Shown one piece after another: positions 44,222 to 56,640 of a stretch of DNA of 64,000 nucleotides (the stretch's first letter is position 1; each line of letters opens with the position of its first letter). Made by a program: the position numbers and the translations under genes. The notes under the pieces are model-generated. The model was not told the DNA's origin, searched no databases, and saw only the letters and a list, made by a program, of their open reading frames with translations. The DNA is from Suillus spraguei (Eukaryota > Basidiomycota > Agaricomycetes > Boletales > Suillaceae). The stretch lies in assembly GCA_016800925.1 (NCBI GenBank), contig JABCPU010000091.1:1-64000 (forward strand), written 5' to 3'.

Positions 44222-45201
44222 GTGAATGGTGTATTCCCATTGACCCTGCAATAACATCTGCATTCACCCCAATGATCGCTGGAAAGCAGTGTTTACCACT
44301 GAATTTGGTCTCTATGAGCCGAATGTCATGATCTGCAGACTCTGTAACTCACCTGCCACTTTTCAAGCCTATATGAATTGAACATTCCAGCAGGAGATCA
44401 ATGAAGGATGGATGGTCATTTGCATGGATGATATTCTGATATTTTCGGCAACTCTGAAAGAACATCAAGAATGAACTCGGCGTGTACTTCTGAAAATATG
44501 GCAGGAACACCTATTTTTAAAACCAGAGAAGTGTACTTTTGATGCTCATGAAGTGGAGTACCTTGGCATGATTATATGACCCGGACAAATCACTATGGAT
44601 AACGCCAAAATGAAGGGGATTGCTGATTGGCCAGTACCAAAGACTGTGAAAGATGTTCGATCCTTTCTTGGTTTCAGCAACTTCTATCGAACATTCATCT
44701 CTTATTACCCCAACGTTGCACAACCACTTATTGACCTAACAAAAAAGGATACTCCTTTCTCTTGGACGCCCAAATGTCAAGATATGTTTTTGGACTTAAA
44801 AGTGCGCTTCGTAAAACAGCCAGTACTTCATAATCCCGACCCCTCCTGGCAATTTGCTATTGCCACCAATGCCTCCCTCATTCCAACGGGCGCTGTCCTA
44901 CTACAAACTGATGAAAATGGCATTTATCATCCATGTGCCTATCTGTCACAATCATTGAACTTGGCTAAGCAGAACTATCAAATCTTCGATCGCACATTGC
45001 TTGCCATTATCTGTGCATTAAATGAGTGGTGTTACTACCTCAAAGGAAACTCTCATCCTGTCATTGTCTTCACTGACCACAAAAACCTACTCTACTTCCG
45101 CACTGCACAAAAGTTGACTCGTCACCAAGCCCATTGGCAATTAACACTTTCACTCTTCGACATTGAACTTCATCATGTTGCTGGCACCAAATTAGCTGCT
45201 C

Positions 45202-45266
45202 CTGATGCTCTCTCGTGCTGCCCTGATGCTCTCTCGTGCTGCCCTGATGCTCTCTCGTGCTGCCCT
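45202..45266 (+). repeat. 21 bp tandem repeat x3 inside the RNase H end
   Basis: CCTGATGCTCTCTCGTGCTG repeats three times with period 21, giving PDALSCC three times where the sister copies have one PDALSRRPD. Confidence 0.9.
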
Positions 45267-45692
45267 GACCATGATGATGGTTCTCAGGATAATGAAGATG
45301 CCGTACCTCTTCCTGATTCCTTTTCGTCTGACTCATTGATAATGATCTACTTGATGTATTGGCTACTTCTGACCCTTTGGACAACCCTGTGTTCAAAACA
45401 GTGGCGGATGCATTAGATGGTGTCTGTCTTCCACCAATGAAATCAGCATTGTCTGATTGGAAGATTGCTGATAATGTGCTCTATTTTAAGAATAGAGCTT
45501 ACATTTCTCCTGGATACCATGCTGCTATCCTTGCCAGGTACCATGATCATATTACTGCCAGTCATCCTGGTCATTTTAAAACTGAAGAACTTGTGAAGCG
45601 CAAGGCCTGGTGGCCCTCAATGGGGGCTTATATTTGGAAGTACATTGAGGGTTGCATCCTTTGTCAGCAAATGAAGGCGGATACACATCCGG

Positions 45693-46642
45693 TGTAAAGA
45701 TACAACCTAGCCTGGGCTGTAGATAAACCACTGCCTAAACTAGTATGTGAGTCTTGCGCTCCGTCTAGTCTGCTTCACTTGTAAGAACAAGAGCGTTCGA
45801 CCCTAAAGGGGGATGCCTATTAGTATGGTCAAGTTCGAGTCTAACTTATGTGCGAAACAAGTGTCGTGGTCAGTGGTAAGTTGCTGCGGTCAGCGATGAT
45901 ACCACTGGAACTAGTGTCGTGTGTAGCAGTGCTACCGTGGTCAAGATAAGGTCAGTAACAGTTGCATCGAGCGAGCGATGTCGAGCGGTGATCTCAGCGG
46001 TGGCGGTAAGGTTGCAAGCGGTGCAAAGAAACAGTAAAGAAGTCCACGGTACTTTCAGCGGTAAAGTAGCAGTGCGTGAGAAGTTCAGTCAAAGTAACAG
46101 TCAAAAGTCCAGCAGTAAAGGAGAATGAGTGTGATGTATTAACAAGCGATAAGGAAACTTTAAAGACTAAGTCCACTACTGGGTAGATCCAGAGCTAGAC
46201 AGTAATCCTGACCTATAGTACGTGCAAAGGTGTAAAATCAGGTGCTTCTATCATGCAGGGTACGTGGTGCTTATATCCTTAATCATATGTACTTGGAATA
46301 CTCTAGGCAGGATCAGTAGCGCTGGAGTGTAGTAACCACCGTAAGTAAACATAGCGCAAGGCGCTGCGGCACGAGGCAACATGTAATAAGGCTTGCCATG
46401 GAATCAGTGATAACAAACATAAAACAAATGACGCACCAAATGGAGCTATGCGGACGCGGCAAGGACATGGGAGGGCATCAGTATGTGGAACATGGTGCGG
46501 TAGTCGGTACAGTGTGCGGTAAGCATGGGATGCCGCCGGTACTGCTAAAGGGGTAAGACGGCCTTGGACAAGTGGTAACTCCTGTAGACGGATGAGTGTC
46601 AAAATATGGGGTTTTAAGCCCAGCGCCAATATGTTCGTTACA
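45693..46642 (+). mobile_element. Solo LTR family B, copy 1, in Ty3 integrase
   Basis: TGTAAAGATACAACC..GTTCGTTACA, 950 bp, interrupting the integrase reading frame after DTHPV. Flanking 4-mers are CCGG (left) and CCAG (right). Rich in AGCGGTA words. TATATCC near 46273 may be its TATA box. Confidence 0.85.
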
Positions 46643-47522
46643 CCAGTTCAACCTCCACTCCTGCCTATTTCTTCATCTGCCACTTGCCCCTTTTCTCAAG
46701 TTTCCGTTGATTTGATCACGGATCTTCCTGTTTCCAGTGGCTTTGATAGTGTCATGGTCATGGTGGACCATGGCCTTATGAAGGGGGTAATTATCATCCC
46801 TTGTCTTAAATGGAAAGACGTGGCTAAACTATTTTTGAAAGATGTTCATCATCTATTTGGCCTTCATGACAAAGTAATCTCAGATCGAGGACTGCAGTTC
46901 CTTTCTAGATTCTCAAAAGAACTCGCATGACTTCTAGATTACACCATTGCTCCATCTACTGCTTATCACCCCCAGACTGATGGCCAAACCAAATGACTAA
47001 ATCAAGAACTAGAAACCTACCTACGCATCTACTGCTGCAACAATCCTGAAGAATGGGTAGAACACCTTCCTATTGCTGAATTTGTCCATAACCACCAAAA
47101 ACATGATGCCCAAAATGCCTCACCATTCTTTCTCATGATGGGATATGAACCCTGTGCTTTTCCTCACCTAATCCCTGATTCCACTGTACCCGCAGCAGAA
47201 AATCAAGTATGATCCCTGCAAAAGATCCGAGAAGAAGCAATCACATGTCATAATATTGCTATGCAAACCATGGCAGAATGATCCCGAGGAGATAAGTACA
47301 AACCATGGAATATTGGAGATAAGGTCTGGCTATCAGCTGCTAATCTTGGACTTAAGCTCCCATCACGAAAACTCACACCAAAATGATATGGACCTTTCCT
47401 GATAATTGCTGTCTTATCACCCATTACATTCATGCTCAAACTCTCTCTGCAATGGAGAATTCATCCTACTTTCCATGCATCTATCTTATCATCCTATAGC
47501 AAAAATGATGTACATGGCCCAA

Positions 47523-48492
47523 TGTGACGAACATATTCATATTGGTGCTGGCATTAAAACCCTATCTTTTGGCGCATGTCTCATGTCTATAGGAATCTCC
47601 ACCAGTCCAAAGGCCATCTTACTCCTTTAGCATTGCCGGCAGCATTCCACACTTACTGCACACTGTACCAACTGCCACACCACATTCCACGTACCAATGT
47701 CCTTCCATGTCCTTGTCACATCCGCATAGATCCATTTGGTGCATAGTTTATACATGACCATTTATCACTGATCCCACAGCAAGCCTTATTACATGTTGCC
47801 TTGTGCTGCAGCCACCTCGCGCTACATTTACATACTGCGGTTACTGTACTTGAGCGCTACTGATTTCGCCTAACACATTCCAAGTACATATGATTTAGGA
47901 TATAAGCACCACATACCCCACACGATACAGTACCTGATTTGTACCCCATTGCACGTACTATAGGTCAGGATTATTGTCTAGCTCTGGATCTGCCCAGTAG
48001 TGGACTTAGTCTTTAAAGTTTCCTTACCGCTCATTAATTGGTTACACTCATTTACCAATACCGCTGGCACACTGCTAGATTCTTGACCCCTGTTTTGACT
48101 GAACTTCATGCCCACCACTACTCTACCGCTGAGAGTACTGCGGACTTCTTTACTGTTTCTTTGCACCGCTCGCACCTTACCGCTACCACTGACTTTACTG
48201 CTCGATATCACTCACTTGACGCTACATTTCAAGTATTATCTCAACCACAGTAGCACCACTACATATGATGCTAGTTCTGGCAACATCATCGCTGACCATG
48301 GCAACTTACCGCTGACTACAATGCTACATTCGCACATTGGTTTGATTTGAACTTGACCATACTAACAGGCATCCCCCTTTAGGGTCGAACGCTCTTGTTT
48401 CGCAAGTGAAGCAGACTAGATGGAGAGCAAGACCACACATACTAACTTAGGAGGTAGTTTATCTACAGCCCAGGTTAGGTTGTATCTTTACA
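47523..48492 (-). mobile_element. Solo LTR family B, copy 2, inverted, in Ty3
   Basis: Plus strand TGTGACGAACATATTC..GTATCTTTACA, 970 bp, between the integrase C-terminus and chromodomain. Flanking 4-mers are CCAA and CTGA. Confidence 0.85.
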
Positions 48493-48750
48493 CTGAACTT
48501 CCTAGAACCACTGCCTGATGTTATTGAAGAAGAAGAATATGAAGTCGAAGCAATTTTTTCACAAAGGTACCGGTAATTGCTGACAATATCTCATCACCTA
48601 GAAAGGGTATTCATCAGGAGACAATGAGTGGCTTCCAGAAAAGAACTTAAAGAACTTTGCTTGAATCTTAACCACTTATAAGAAGCGAAATGCCTTGTAA
48701 CCCATCAATCAACCATCTTACCAACAGTCAATTACTTCGACTATTTGCTA

Positions 48751-51120
48751 TGTCTTCTTCTTTATTCTCAACATCCTACATCACTCCCATCATCAAAGAA
48801 ACCTATACCACTGCCAACCACTATGACAACCTCATAAAAACATTGATGGAAATGCATTTGTCGAAGCTGCTCTCCTCTGCAGAGGGCACACCCTTGAGAT
48901 TGAAAAGATTCTTACCAGCAAGGAGCATTCATCACTATCCTCCTCACCAACATCATCTGTACTGCTGCCCTTATCAAAACACTGTGTAATGATATCACAG
49001 ATGATACAAACCGCAAATGCATCCTACACTGCCAGAAATGTATTCGCGCTTATGGTGTAGCGAGAAAAGTCACACTGACCATCAAAACCCTGTTTTTGAC
49101 AAGGTCTTGTTAACGTCTGTGGTGGCAACTGAAGGATTTCCTTATAGCGATGAAATAGCCTTTTCACTCCGCTTAGGCGAACCGTTCTTCTCCCGTGAAC
49201 CCTTACCGGATCCTCACGCCGATGCCCTCATGTCCCGTCCTATTCCATCTAGAATCCATTGGTGCATAGTTACCTTGCTTCTGCCATTACTAAACCTACA
49301 GCAGGATTTACCTTACATCTCAAGGGGCGCTGCATGCTGTGTACCTCTTTATTAAGTACCCTGTTTATTTTCTTTCTCACTACGGACTTGCATAGCTATC
49401 TCGTACGGCTCGCATATGTTAAAAAGGACTGAACATACATACCGTTACTTTTACTTCCGTTACATCCCTTCACTAGGACTTAGTATCTGAAATGCTCGCT
49501 AGTCGCAATCCATTTGCTTTTGAACTCTCCTCCGTTCAAACATCGCTCTTAGATTTAACTGCCGGTAACTTTACTGCTCGAAGTACCGGCAACTTTTGAC
49601 TTCGCTACTCGTAACTGGACTGCAGCCAGTGATCTCACTGGGTCGTTTTCTCTCTTTCTGCTTCTCGCTCATATGGAGTTGCCGCTACTGCTACCGCACC
49701 GCTGGTGGTAATAACATGTTTGTCTTGCTCTCGCTAGTTAACCATTGCAGCTATCCATACAGTGCGTGTACCGCTGACACTGCACTAGTACCACCAATAT
49801 ACCACTACTGCGCTAACCTCGGAAGTTGGAATTCTCATTTCCTTATTAGTATTTCCTTGTTTCCTTGCACTAACATAGAAGGAATTGCTTCTATTTGCAG
49901 TCCTCTTGGGTCGAATATCTCACTTGCACCTTCAGTAGGATTAATGCTGCACTTATACTTAGGCCAGCGCTAGTTTCTTCGTTTCAATGGGTTGCTTCTC
50001 CTTCCCCATTCTTTTAAGGCTGATGTTGAGGTGGCTATTCACATTGTGGCCGAGCGCTGAGCAGGCATTGCTAGACCTCCCTCTCCGCAAAGTGATCCAC
50101 TCCCAATTCCTGCACCTCCCACCAGTACTTCAGGCAGCCGTTCTAATATTGTTGCCCTTACTGGCTTATTGGCTGCTGTTCAGGAAGCCAATCATACAGC
50201 TGACACTATCATTGAAGGAATTGAGGAAGCAGCGGATGAGTCAAGAGAAGCAAGAGGATTAGTATCCCGTTCAATATCCGCTATCCACAACTATGAAAGC
50301 CAACCCACACTGTCACCTATAGACACCACTGTCATGCTCAATGAGGACACAGAACCTCCTCATCTTTTTGATGCATCGTCAGTAACTCATGAAGAAGCAG
50401 TTGCCGCTAAAGAACTAAACATCGAGCCTGCTGAGATTATTGTGCTCGGTCATCAGTTGAAAGAACTCCATATTCATCCGCCTATGATCACCCCCTATGT
50501 CTTTGGACCATCAGATCCTATTACTCCTGTCCTTATAGAAGCCCTAGGGCCTACGACTTCTTCCAATCCCAATGAACTGTTGGCTGCAGCTGTTATCACC
50601 CCATCCCCATCCCATTTACTGTCACCAACGACCAAGCTGACAACATCTGTTCTAGTAATGAACAGCCTTAAAATGCATCACTCATAGGTGAGGAAAGAAA
50701 CATGCATGCTCCACTAGTCCTCACCCATATTGTCGCCCCAACACCACTCCAAACCTCAGTTTCAACCCTGAAAAAATATGAGATGCCATATCTGCAGAAT
50801 GCTCGGTCATCGTCAGAAGAACTGCCATGAGTACCAATGCAGGGTTTGTCGGTATTGGTCGCCCACTCATTTGTCACTATATTGCCCTCAGTTCACTGGC
50901 ACCCCACCTTTTACTCTCACTTGGAAGGATGAGGGGTTCTATGACAAACTTTGTAAATGGGAAGCGCAACTTGACAAAGAATGAGCCCTTGCGCTAAGCA
51001 AGTGTGACTCTAAACATTGTGTGGGAGCTGAAGAAGCAGCTTATATGATGAGTGGATCAGTTGTTAACGAGGGTTAAGAATGGTCTGATGATCCGATCTA
51101 CTATTCTAACCAAATTGAAT
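48751..51120 (+). pseudogene. Ty3 ORF3 relic interrupted by solo LTR D
   Basis: Starts MSSSLFSTSYITPII, close to the sister copy ([13 protein letters not shown]). It reads to CIRAYG at ~49055, where LTR D is inserted, and resumes at ~49987 with LLRLMLRWLFTLWPSAEQAL and the hydrophobic AAVLILLPLLAYWLLF. Then come LKELHIHPPM (~50480), two zinc knuckles (CHICRMLGHRQKNC, CRVCRYWSPTHLSLYC) at 50787-50884 and the tail EWSDDPIYY (~51090). The motif order matches the minus-strand copy, which shows that ORF3 belongs to this element family. Confidence 0.72.
49056..49986. mobile_element. Solo LTR D, 931 bp, 4 bp duplication ATGG
   Basis: TGTAGCGAGAAAAG..CTTCGTTTCA, flanked exactly by ATGG at 49052-49055 and 49987-49990. 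Removing it and one ATGG brings the two ORF3 parts back next to each other, as in the sister copy. Size and ACCGCT words suggest a distant relative of family B. Confidence 0.82.
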
Positions 51121-51144
51121 GATGTAGTCGGTGACTTCATGCTT

Positions 51145-51157
51145 AAAATGGGGGTAA
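51145..51157 (+). other. Polypurine tract
   Basis: AAAATGGGGGTAA directly before the LTR at 51158; counterpart of 10436-10448. Confidence 0.75.
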
Positions 51158-51629
51158 TGTTACAGTTGTACATACCCCTATTCATTTTCCTTCCATTCTT
51201 ACCTTGTATATCACGTGATACACTTCTTGACTCATATGCTCAATGTGTCTGTACTATAGTTGCCTTCCTCTTTAGGATACGTACTTACATTCTCATGTCT
51301 TCTTGGTCCATGCGCACATATTGGCTTATTTAAGCTCATTGTATTACACTTGTATACTTTACTTTAATCTTACTGGGTTTTATCTGGAATATCCTTCGCT
51401 TAGGTCTCCAACCTAAGTCGTCTGAATTGTTTCTAAGTCTAAGCACTCCTTAGCCTTAGTCTCTATTCTTGATTGTCTCTGAAGTTGCAACTCTCAGACC
51501 AAACCTTTGATCGTAGTCAGAAACTCTCCTTGTATGCTCTGTCCTCGTTCTCCTTTGAACATAGTAGAACTTTCCAGCAGACCGACTGTGTCTTTTCACT
51601 GTCACTGGTGATGCCACCCCAGTTCAACA
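51158..51629 (+). repeat. 3' LTR of the plus-strand Ty3 element
   Basis: TGTTACAGTTGTACAT..CAGTTCAACA, 472 bp, clearly related to the 475 bp LTRs in inverted orientation at 9961 and 17069 and to the solo copy at 62289. Confidence 0.9.
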
Positions 51630-51733
51630 GTTTTCTATACTTTGGCACACCACTTGCCACATTTCTAAATCCACATCACTGAGTCCACTCACCTGTCAAC
51701 TCTGCCTCTTCATCTACTAACAATGACATCCAC

Positions 51734-52677
51734 TGTAAAGATACAACCTAGCTTGGGCTGTAGATAAACCACTGCCTAGACTAGTATGTTAGTCTTGTGC
51801 TCCATCTAGTCTGCTTCACTTGTAAGAACAAGAGCGTTTGACCCTAAAGGGGGATGCCTATTAGTATGGTCAAGTTCGAGCCTAACTTATGTGTGAAACA
51901 AGCATCGTGGTCAGCAGTAAGTTGCTGCGGTCAGCGATGATACTGCCAGAACTAGTGTCGTGCGTAGCGGTGCTACCGTCATGAGATAAAGTCAGTAACA
52001 GTTGCGTTGAGCGAGTGTGTTGAGCAGTGGTCTCTGCAGTAGCGGTAAGGTTGTGAGCGGTGCAATAAAACAGTAAAGAAGTCTGCGGTACTTTCAGCGG
52101 TAAAGTAGCGGAGCATGAGAAGTTCAGTCAAAATCACAATCAAAAGTCCAGCGGTAACGGAGAACGAGCGTGATGTATTAACGAGCAATAAGGAAACTTT
52201 AAAGACTATGTCCACTACTGGGTAGATCCAGAGCTAGACAGTAATCCTGACCTATAGTATGTGCAATGGTGTAAAATCAGGTGCTGTATCATGCTGGGTA
52301 CGCGGTGCTTATATCCTAATTCGTATGTACTCGAATACTCTAGGCGAGATCAGTAGCGCTGGGGTGTTGTAACTGCTGTAAGTAAACATAGTGCAAGGCG
52401 CTGCGCATGAGGCAACATGTAATAAGGCTTGCCTTGGAATCAGTGATAATGAATAGAAAACAAACTACACACCAAATAGAGCTATGCGGAGCAGCAAGGA
52501 CATGGAAGGACATCGGTTCATGGAATGAGGTGCAGCAGTCAGTATGGTGTGCGGTAAGCATGGGATGCCCGGTACTGCTAAAGGGGTAAGACGGCCATGG
52601 ACAAGTGGTGACTCCTGTAGACGTGAGACGAGTGTCAAAATATGGGGTCTTAAGCCCAGGCCAATATGTTTGTTACA
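51734..52677 (+). mobile_element. Solo LTR family B, copy 3
   Basis: TGTAAAGATACAACC..TTTGTTACA, 944 bp. Flanking 4-mers are CCAC and CCGC. Confidence 0.85.
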
Positions 52678-53455
52678 CCGCATTTGGTCCTTCATATGGC
52701 AGTAGCCAAGAAATTGTGGATTGTAGCAACACATGGGTGTTCAAGAGTTGGATGATGCAGGTCAACTCATAATTTTTTAGCAGGTCTAAATTACATCAAC
52801 CTCCCCCAAACATGGATGACTCCCAGTCCCCTCCGTATGGATTGCTCCCAAATTATATGCATGACCCTCTGTTCTTCCCCCTCCCCTTCTACATCAAATT
52901 CATTTATACTCAGGCTACTCCCAGGCTCCTCTGGCAATGTTCCATCTATATGGACCACCACCACATATACCTGGGCCTTCATTCCAACTGTATGTACTTC
53001 TGCCTCATCCAAAGCATTGACTCAAACTCATAGCCTTTAGCAGAGTCCAGGATGCATGCCATGAATTAGATGTTTGCACCCTTCTACCCACACAACATCA
53101 ACACTTTGCCACATCTGTTGGTGGTGAAAATGCACTGGCATGGCCTTCCACTATTCAATCAGTTGAAGAGATGTAAGCCAGTCTGATTAACCTACCTGGA
53201 CCCAGCAGCTCACATCCAACCACGGCCATTTTATGATATCTACCATGCGCCACCGTGTGTGTCACCCAACCTGAGTGCCCACCCCAGCTAATTTATTTCT
53301 CTAGGGTCTCAGTCAACATTGAAAATACTCCGATGACATTTCAGATGTTAGAGATGTCCATAATACTGCCCCTCAGTGGCCCAGAGCCAATTCTCTTTTC
53401 AGCATTCTTCAGCTGCCCCAGCACACTCTCATCGGCTCAGAACGGTGTAATGAAC
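52678..53455. other. Degraded sequence between two opposed family B LTRs
   Basis: Short frames on both strands without a motif I recognise. Likely the remains of an older element, since family B copies in this window sit mainly in other transposons. Confidence 0.4.
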
Positions 53456-54405
53456 ATATTGGTGCTGGCCTTAAAACCCTATCTTTTGGCACATGTCTCA
53501 CGTCTATAGGAATCTCCACCAGTCCAAAGGCTGTCTTACTCCTTTAGCATTGCCGGTGGCATCTCATGCTTACCACACCATACTGACTGCCGCACCACAT
53601 TCCACATACCGATGTCCTCCCATGTCCTTGCTGCATCCGCATAGCTCCATTTGGTGTGTTGTTTGTTTTATGTTTGTTATCACTGATTCCATGGCAAGTC
53701 TTATTACATGTCGCCTTGTGCGCAGCCGCCTCATGCTATGTTTACATACAGCAGTTACTATACTTGAGCACTACTGATCTTGCCTAGAGCATTCCAAATA
53801 CATATGATTTAGGATATAAGCACCACATACCCCGCACGATACAGTACCTGATTTTACCCCATTGCACGTACTATAGGTCAGGATTAGTGTCTAGCTCTGG
53901 AACCACCCAGTAGTAGACTTAGTCTTTAAAGTTCGTTACTGCTCATTAATTGATCTTGCTCTTTCACCATTACCACTGGCATACCGCTGGACTCTTGATT
54001 GCTATTTTTACTGAACTTCCCACGCACCGCTACTTTACCGCTGAAAGTACTGGGCCTTCTTTGCTGTTTCTTTGCACCGCTCGCAACCTTACCGCTACTG
54101 CTGATATCATTGCTCGCCACCACTCGCTCGACATTACTGTTACTGACTTTATCTCAACCATGGTAGCACTGCTACATATGACACTAGTTCCAGTGGCATC
54201 ATCGCTGACCGCAGCAACTTACTGCTGACTACGACACTACTTTCGCTCACTGGTTTGACTTGGATTTAACTATACTAACAGGCATCTCCCTTTAGGGTCG
54301 AACACTCTTGTTTTGCAAGTGAAGCAGACTAGACAGAGTGCAAGACCACACATACTAACTTAGGAGGTAGTTTATCTACAGCCCAGGTTAGGTTGTATCT
54401 TTACA
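53456..54405 (-). mobile_element. Solo LTR family B, copy 4, inverted
   Basis: Plus strand TGTAATGAACATATTGG..GTATCTTTACA, 950 bp. Flanking 4-mers are ACGG and ATGG. Confidence 0.85.
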
Positions 54406-55473
54406 ATGGACTTTCTAACTACGAAGCTGGCATCAATGCTGGTTATTGTCCTGAATCTGCTACTATCATGGACCCAGACACTGTACCTGCCATGCAGTCC
54501 ATCATGCCCTATATGTTGCATGTGAGTAATTTTGGTGGACATGCTCATCCTATGGGGTCCCTCGATGGGATTGCCACAAACCATGATGGAAAATGGTATC
54601 CCAGTAAGAATGCCAGTTTGGAACCATTTTCCTTTATTTCCCACAACACAGTGGCGCCTTGCAAACGTAAAACTCTGAGGCAGTTGAAACCACTGATACT
54701 GGTAGTTCCAGTGTGTGTAAACGCAGATGCACGAGAAGCACCAAAGGAATGTTTGGTGAATATGTCCTAGCTGATGTGAGTGCTACCGTCATGGTCAAGC
54801 CTCTCACCAACCACCATTTGATAGATTTCAGCACCCGCAGGACCCATAATGCTTCATCGTAACTACCTTCAAACAAGAGCATATGGTGTAATGGAGATCG
54901 ATGATTCCTACTGTGGTTGGTCTACCACTGTGATGAAGGACCTCCCTGCAGGGTTGATGTGCATACGGGCATGCGAGTGGACCAATCAGCCTTGTGGGTT
55001 ATATGTGGAGATGAGCAAGTCACATGTAAAGCACCACCTGTTACATTGGCATGATGTCAATGTTAGTTCGAAGATTCACTGCAAATGTAAGGGCTGCTCA
55101 GATCCATTGTTGATGGATCACATTAGTCAGCATGTCTAATGGTTCACTACCTATGTCCTCCAGATGTGACCATTGTGGTGAGGAGTTCTCAAGAAGCAAT
55201 GCTGTGATGTGGCATCTGAAAACCTGCGAGTCTGTCAAGTCTGCAGCAGGGACGCTCGAAGTTTGACCCCCAAAAACAATCTTTTGCAGATACATCGTTC
55301 CTCACCCAGATGTCAAGTAGGACACTGCATGAGTATGTATATATTTTTGGCTTGTATAAATATGTCACTCTACTGACCTCCATATTTCTGTGCTCTAGAT
55401 TGCTCTCCAGGTTGCAACATAATATGGTTTTGAATGAAAATCAGTGGACTCAGCCATTTGGAATTTGGACCAG
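54406..55473 (+). pseudogene. Degraded Cys/His-rich (zinc-finger-like) protein fragments
   Basis: Frames at 54889-55137 and on to ~55240 show paired Cys and His: CIRACEWTNQPCGLYVEM, HVKHHLLHWH, IHCKCKGCSDPLL, HISQHV. This resembles the C2H2-like finger arrays common in small agaricomycete ORFs. The preceding frame at 54408-54660 (ESATIMDPDTVPAMQ, FGGHAHPMGS) is not recognised. No continuous gene can be built. Confidence 0.35.
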
Positions 55474-56404
55474 TGTAAAGATACAATCTAGCCTGGGCTG
55501 TAGATGAACCACGGCCTAAACTAGTATGCGAGTCTTGCGCTCCGTCTAGTCTGCTTCACTTGCAAAGCAAGAGTGTTTGACCCTAAAGGGAATGCTAAGT
55601 TAGTATAGTTCAATAAAGCCCAACCTGTGGTGTGTGACTGCCATCGGAGGTAGCAAGATGCTAGTGGTGACCTCCGGTCTGTGGGAAACTTGCGGTAAAA
55701 CTAGCGGTAAGCGTGGGAATGCGGTAGGCAAGCAGTAGCATGAACAGTAAAACTGCAGTAGTACGAGCGGTAAAACTGCGGTAAGCGTGGGAACTTCTGC
55801 AGTAAAATAAGCGGTAGGATAGTGGTGAAGCATGAGAAAGCGCTAGTGCTAGCGGTGAAGTGCAGTAAAGTGGTAAAGAGCGGTGGTGCATGCAGCGGTA
55901 AAGCAATTCTTAAGGAAATAGTGACTTCAGTAAAGGACTTTATCTCGTAGTGACAGTAGTGGTGACTATTCCTAAGTACCATGTGTACTATAGGAGGGAA
56001 GTGAGGAACGAGTACAGGTACCTAGGAATTCTATACAAAAGGAATAGTAATGGAAATGGAAGGATAGGATTAACACGCAGCAGACATGTAATAAGACTGC
56101 ACTACAGTTTACAAAACATCACGTACTGGCGAGACTGCATGGACATAGGATGGATGGTAAATTTTGCTTGAGGATGCCAAATGGGTTCGCAGAGATTGCC
56201 GAAGATCACCATTTCATGGGAAAGTTGCCGCAGTACAGCTGCTAAGCTGCAACAAGGCTTTCGGAGTGCGGAACAATACTGTTAGATAGGGGTAAATGCA
56301 TGGTAAAGTAGGATGGTGAAGCCAAAAGGTAAAGATAATGATTGCTGGTTGACACCTATATGAAAATGTGCCATTTCAAGCTCAGCGTGAGTTTGCTCGT
56401 TACA
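55474..56404 (+). mobile_element. Solo LTR family B, copy 5 (divergent)
   Basis: TGTAAAGATACAATC..GCTCGTTACA, 931 bp. Flanked on both sides by CCAG (55470-55473 and 56405-56408). The centre differs from copies 1-4 and is packed with GCGGTAA/GCAGTAA words. Confidence 0.82.
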
Positions 56405-56640
56405 CCAGACTTATAAAACTGCAATGCATGCGCAAAAGGATTAAAGACAGGAGTCTTGTCTTCCCACAAAAGGTGGCACATAGCAATCCAGTTCATCCAA
56501 AACACAACATCAGAACCACACACAAATTCAGTAATGAGCGCATGGTAATGAGTCACTGAGACCATGGGAATTCCAGCAAAACGCGAACTTGGGCCCAAAT
56601 GGCTGAGCGAATGAGCAATTGAAGAAGAGAGGAGAGAAGA

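Larger units (their letters stand above)
44244..48690 (+). pseudogene. Ty3 RT, RNase H, integrase, chromodomain relic
   Basis: Begins NNICIHPNDRWKAVFTTEF (RT). The catalytic box is altered to VICMDDIL, where the sister copy has YMDD. RNase H at 44730-45280 shows ATNA (Asp lost), DRTLLAI (Glu lost) and FTDHKNL. The integrase is at 45420-47230, split by the LTR at 45693, with VISDRGLQF and PQTDGQT. A degraded chromodomain follows at 48500-48690. In-frame TGA stops replace Arg codons at several sites. A 21 bp in-frame triplication sits at 45202-45266. Confidence 0.88.
44244..51629 (+). mobile_element. Ty3 chromovirus, 5' truncated, with three nested solo LTRs
   Basis: The element runs from within RT to a complete 3' LTR, interrupted by solo LTRs at 45693-46642, 47523-48492 and 49056-49986. 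Gag, protease and the 5' LTR are missing. It is the same family as the 10-17.5 kb element (similar RT, integrase, ORF3, polypurine tract and LTR) but more decayed. Confidence 0.88.

Noticed and set aside
52678..53455. Possible host gene between opposed B LTRs
   Set aside because: Only short frames, no splice pattern and no motif.
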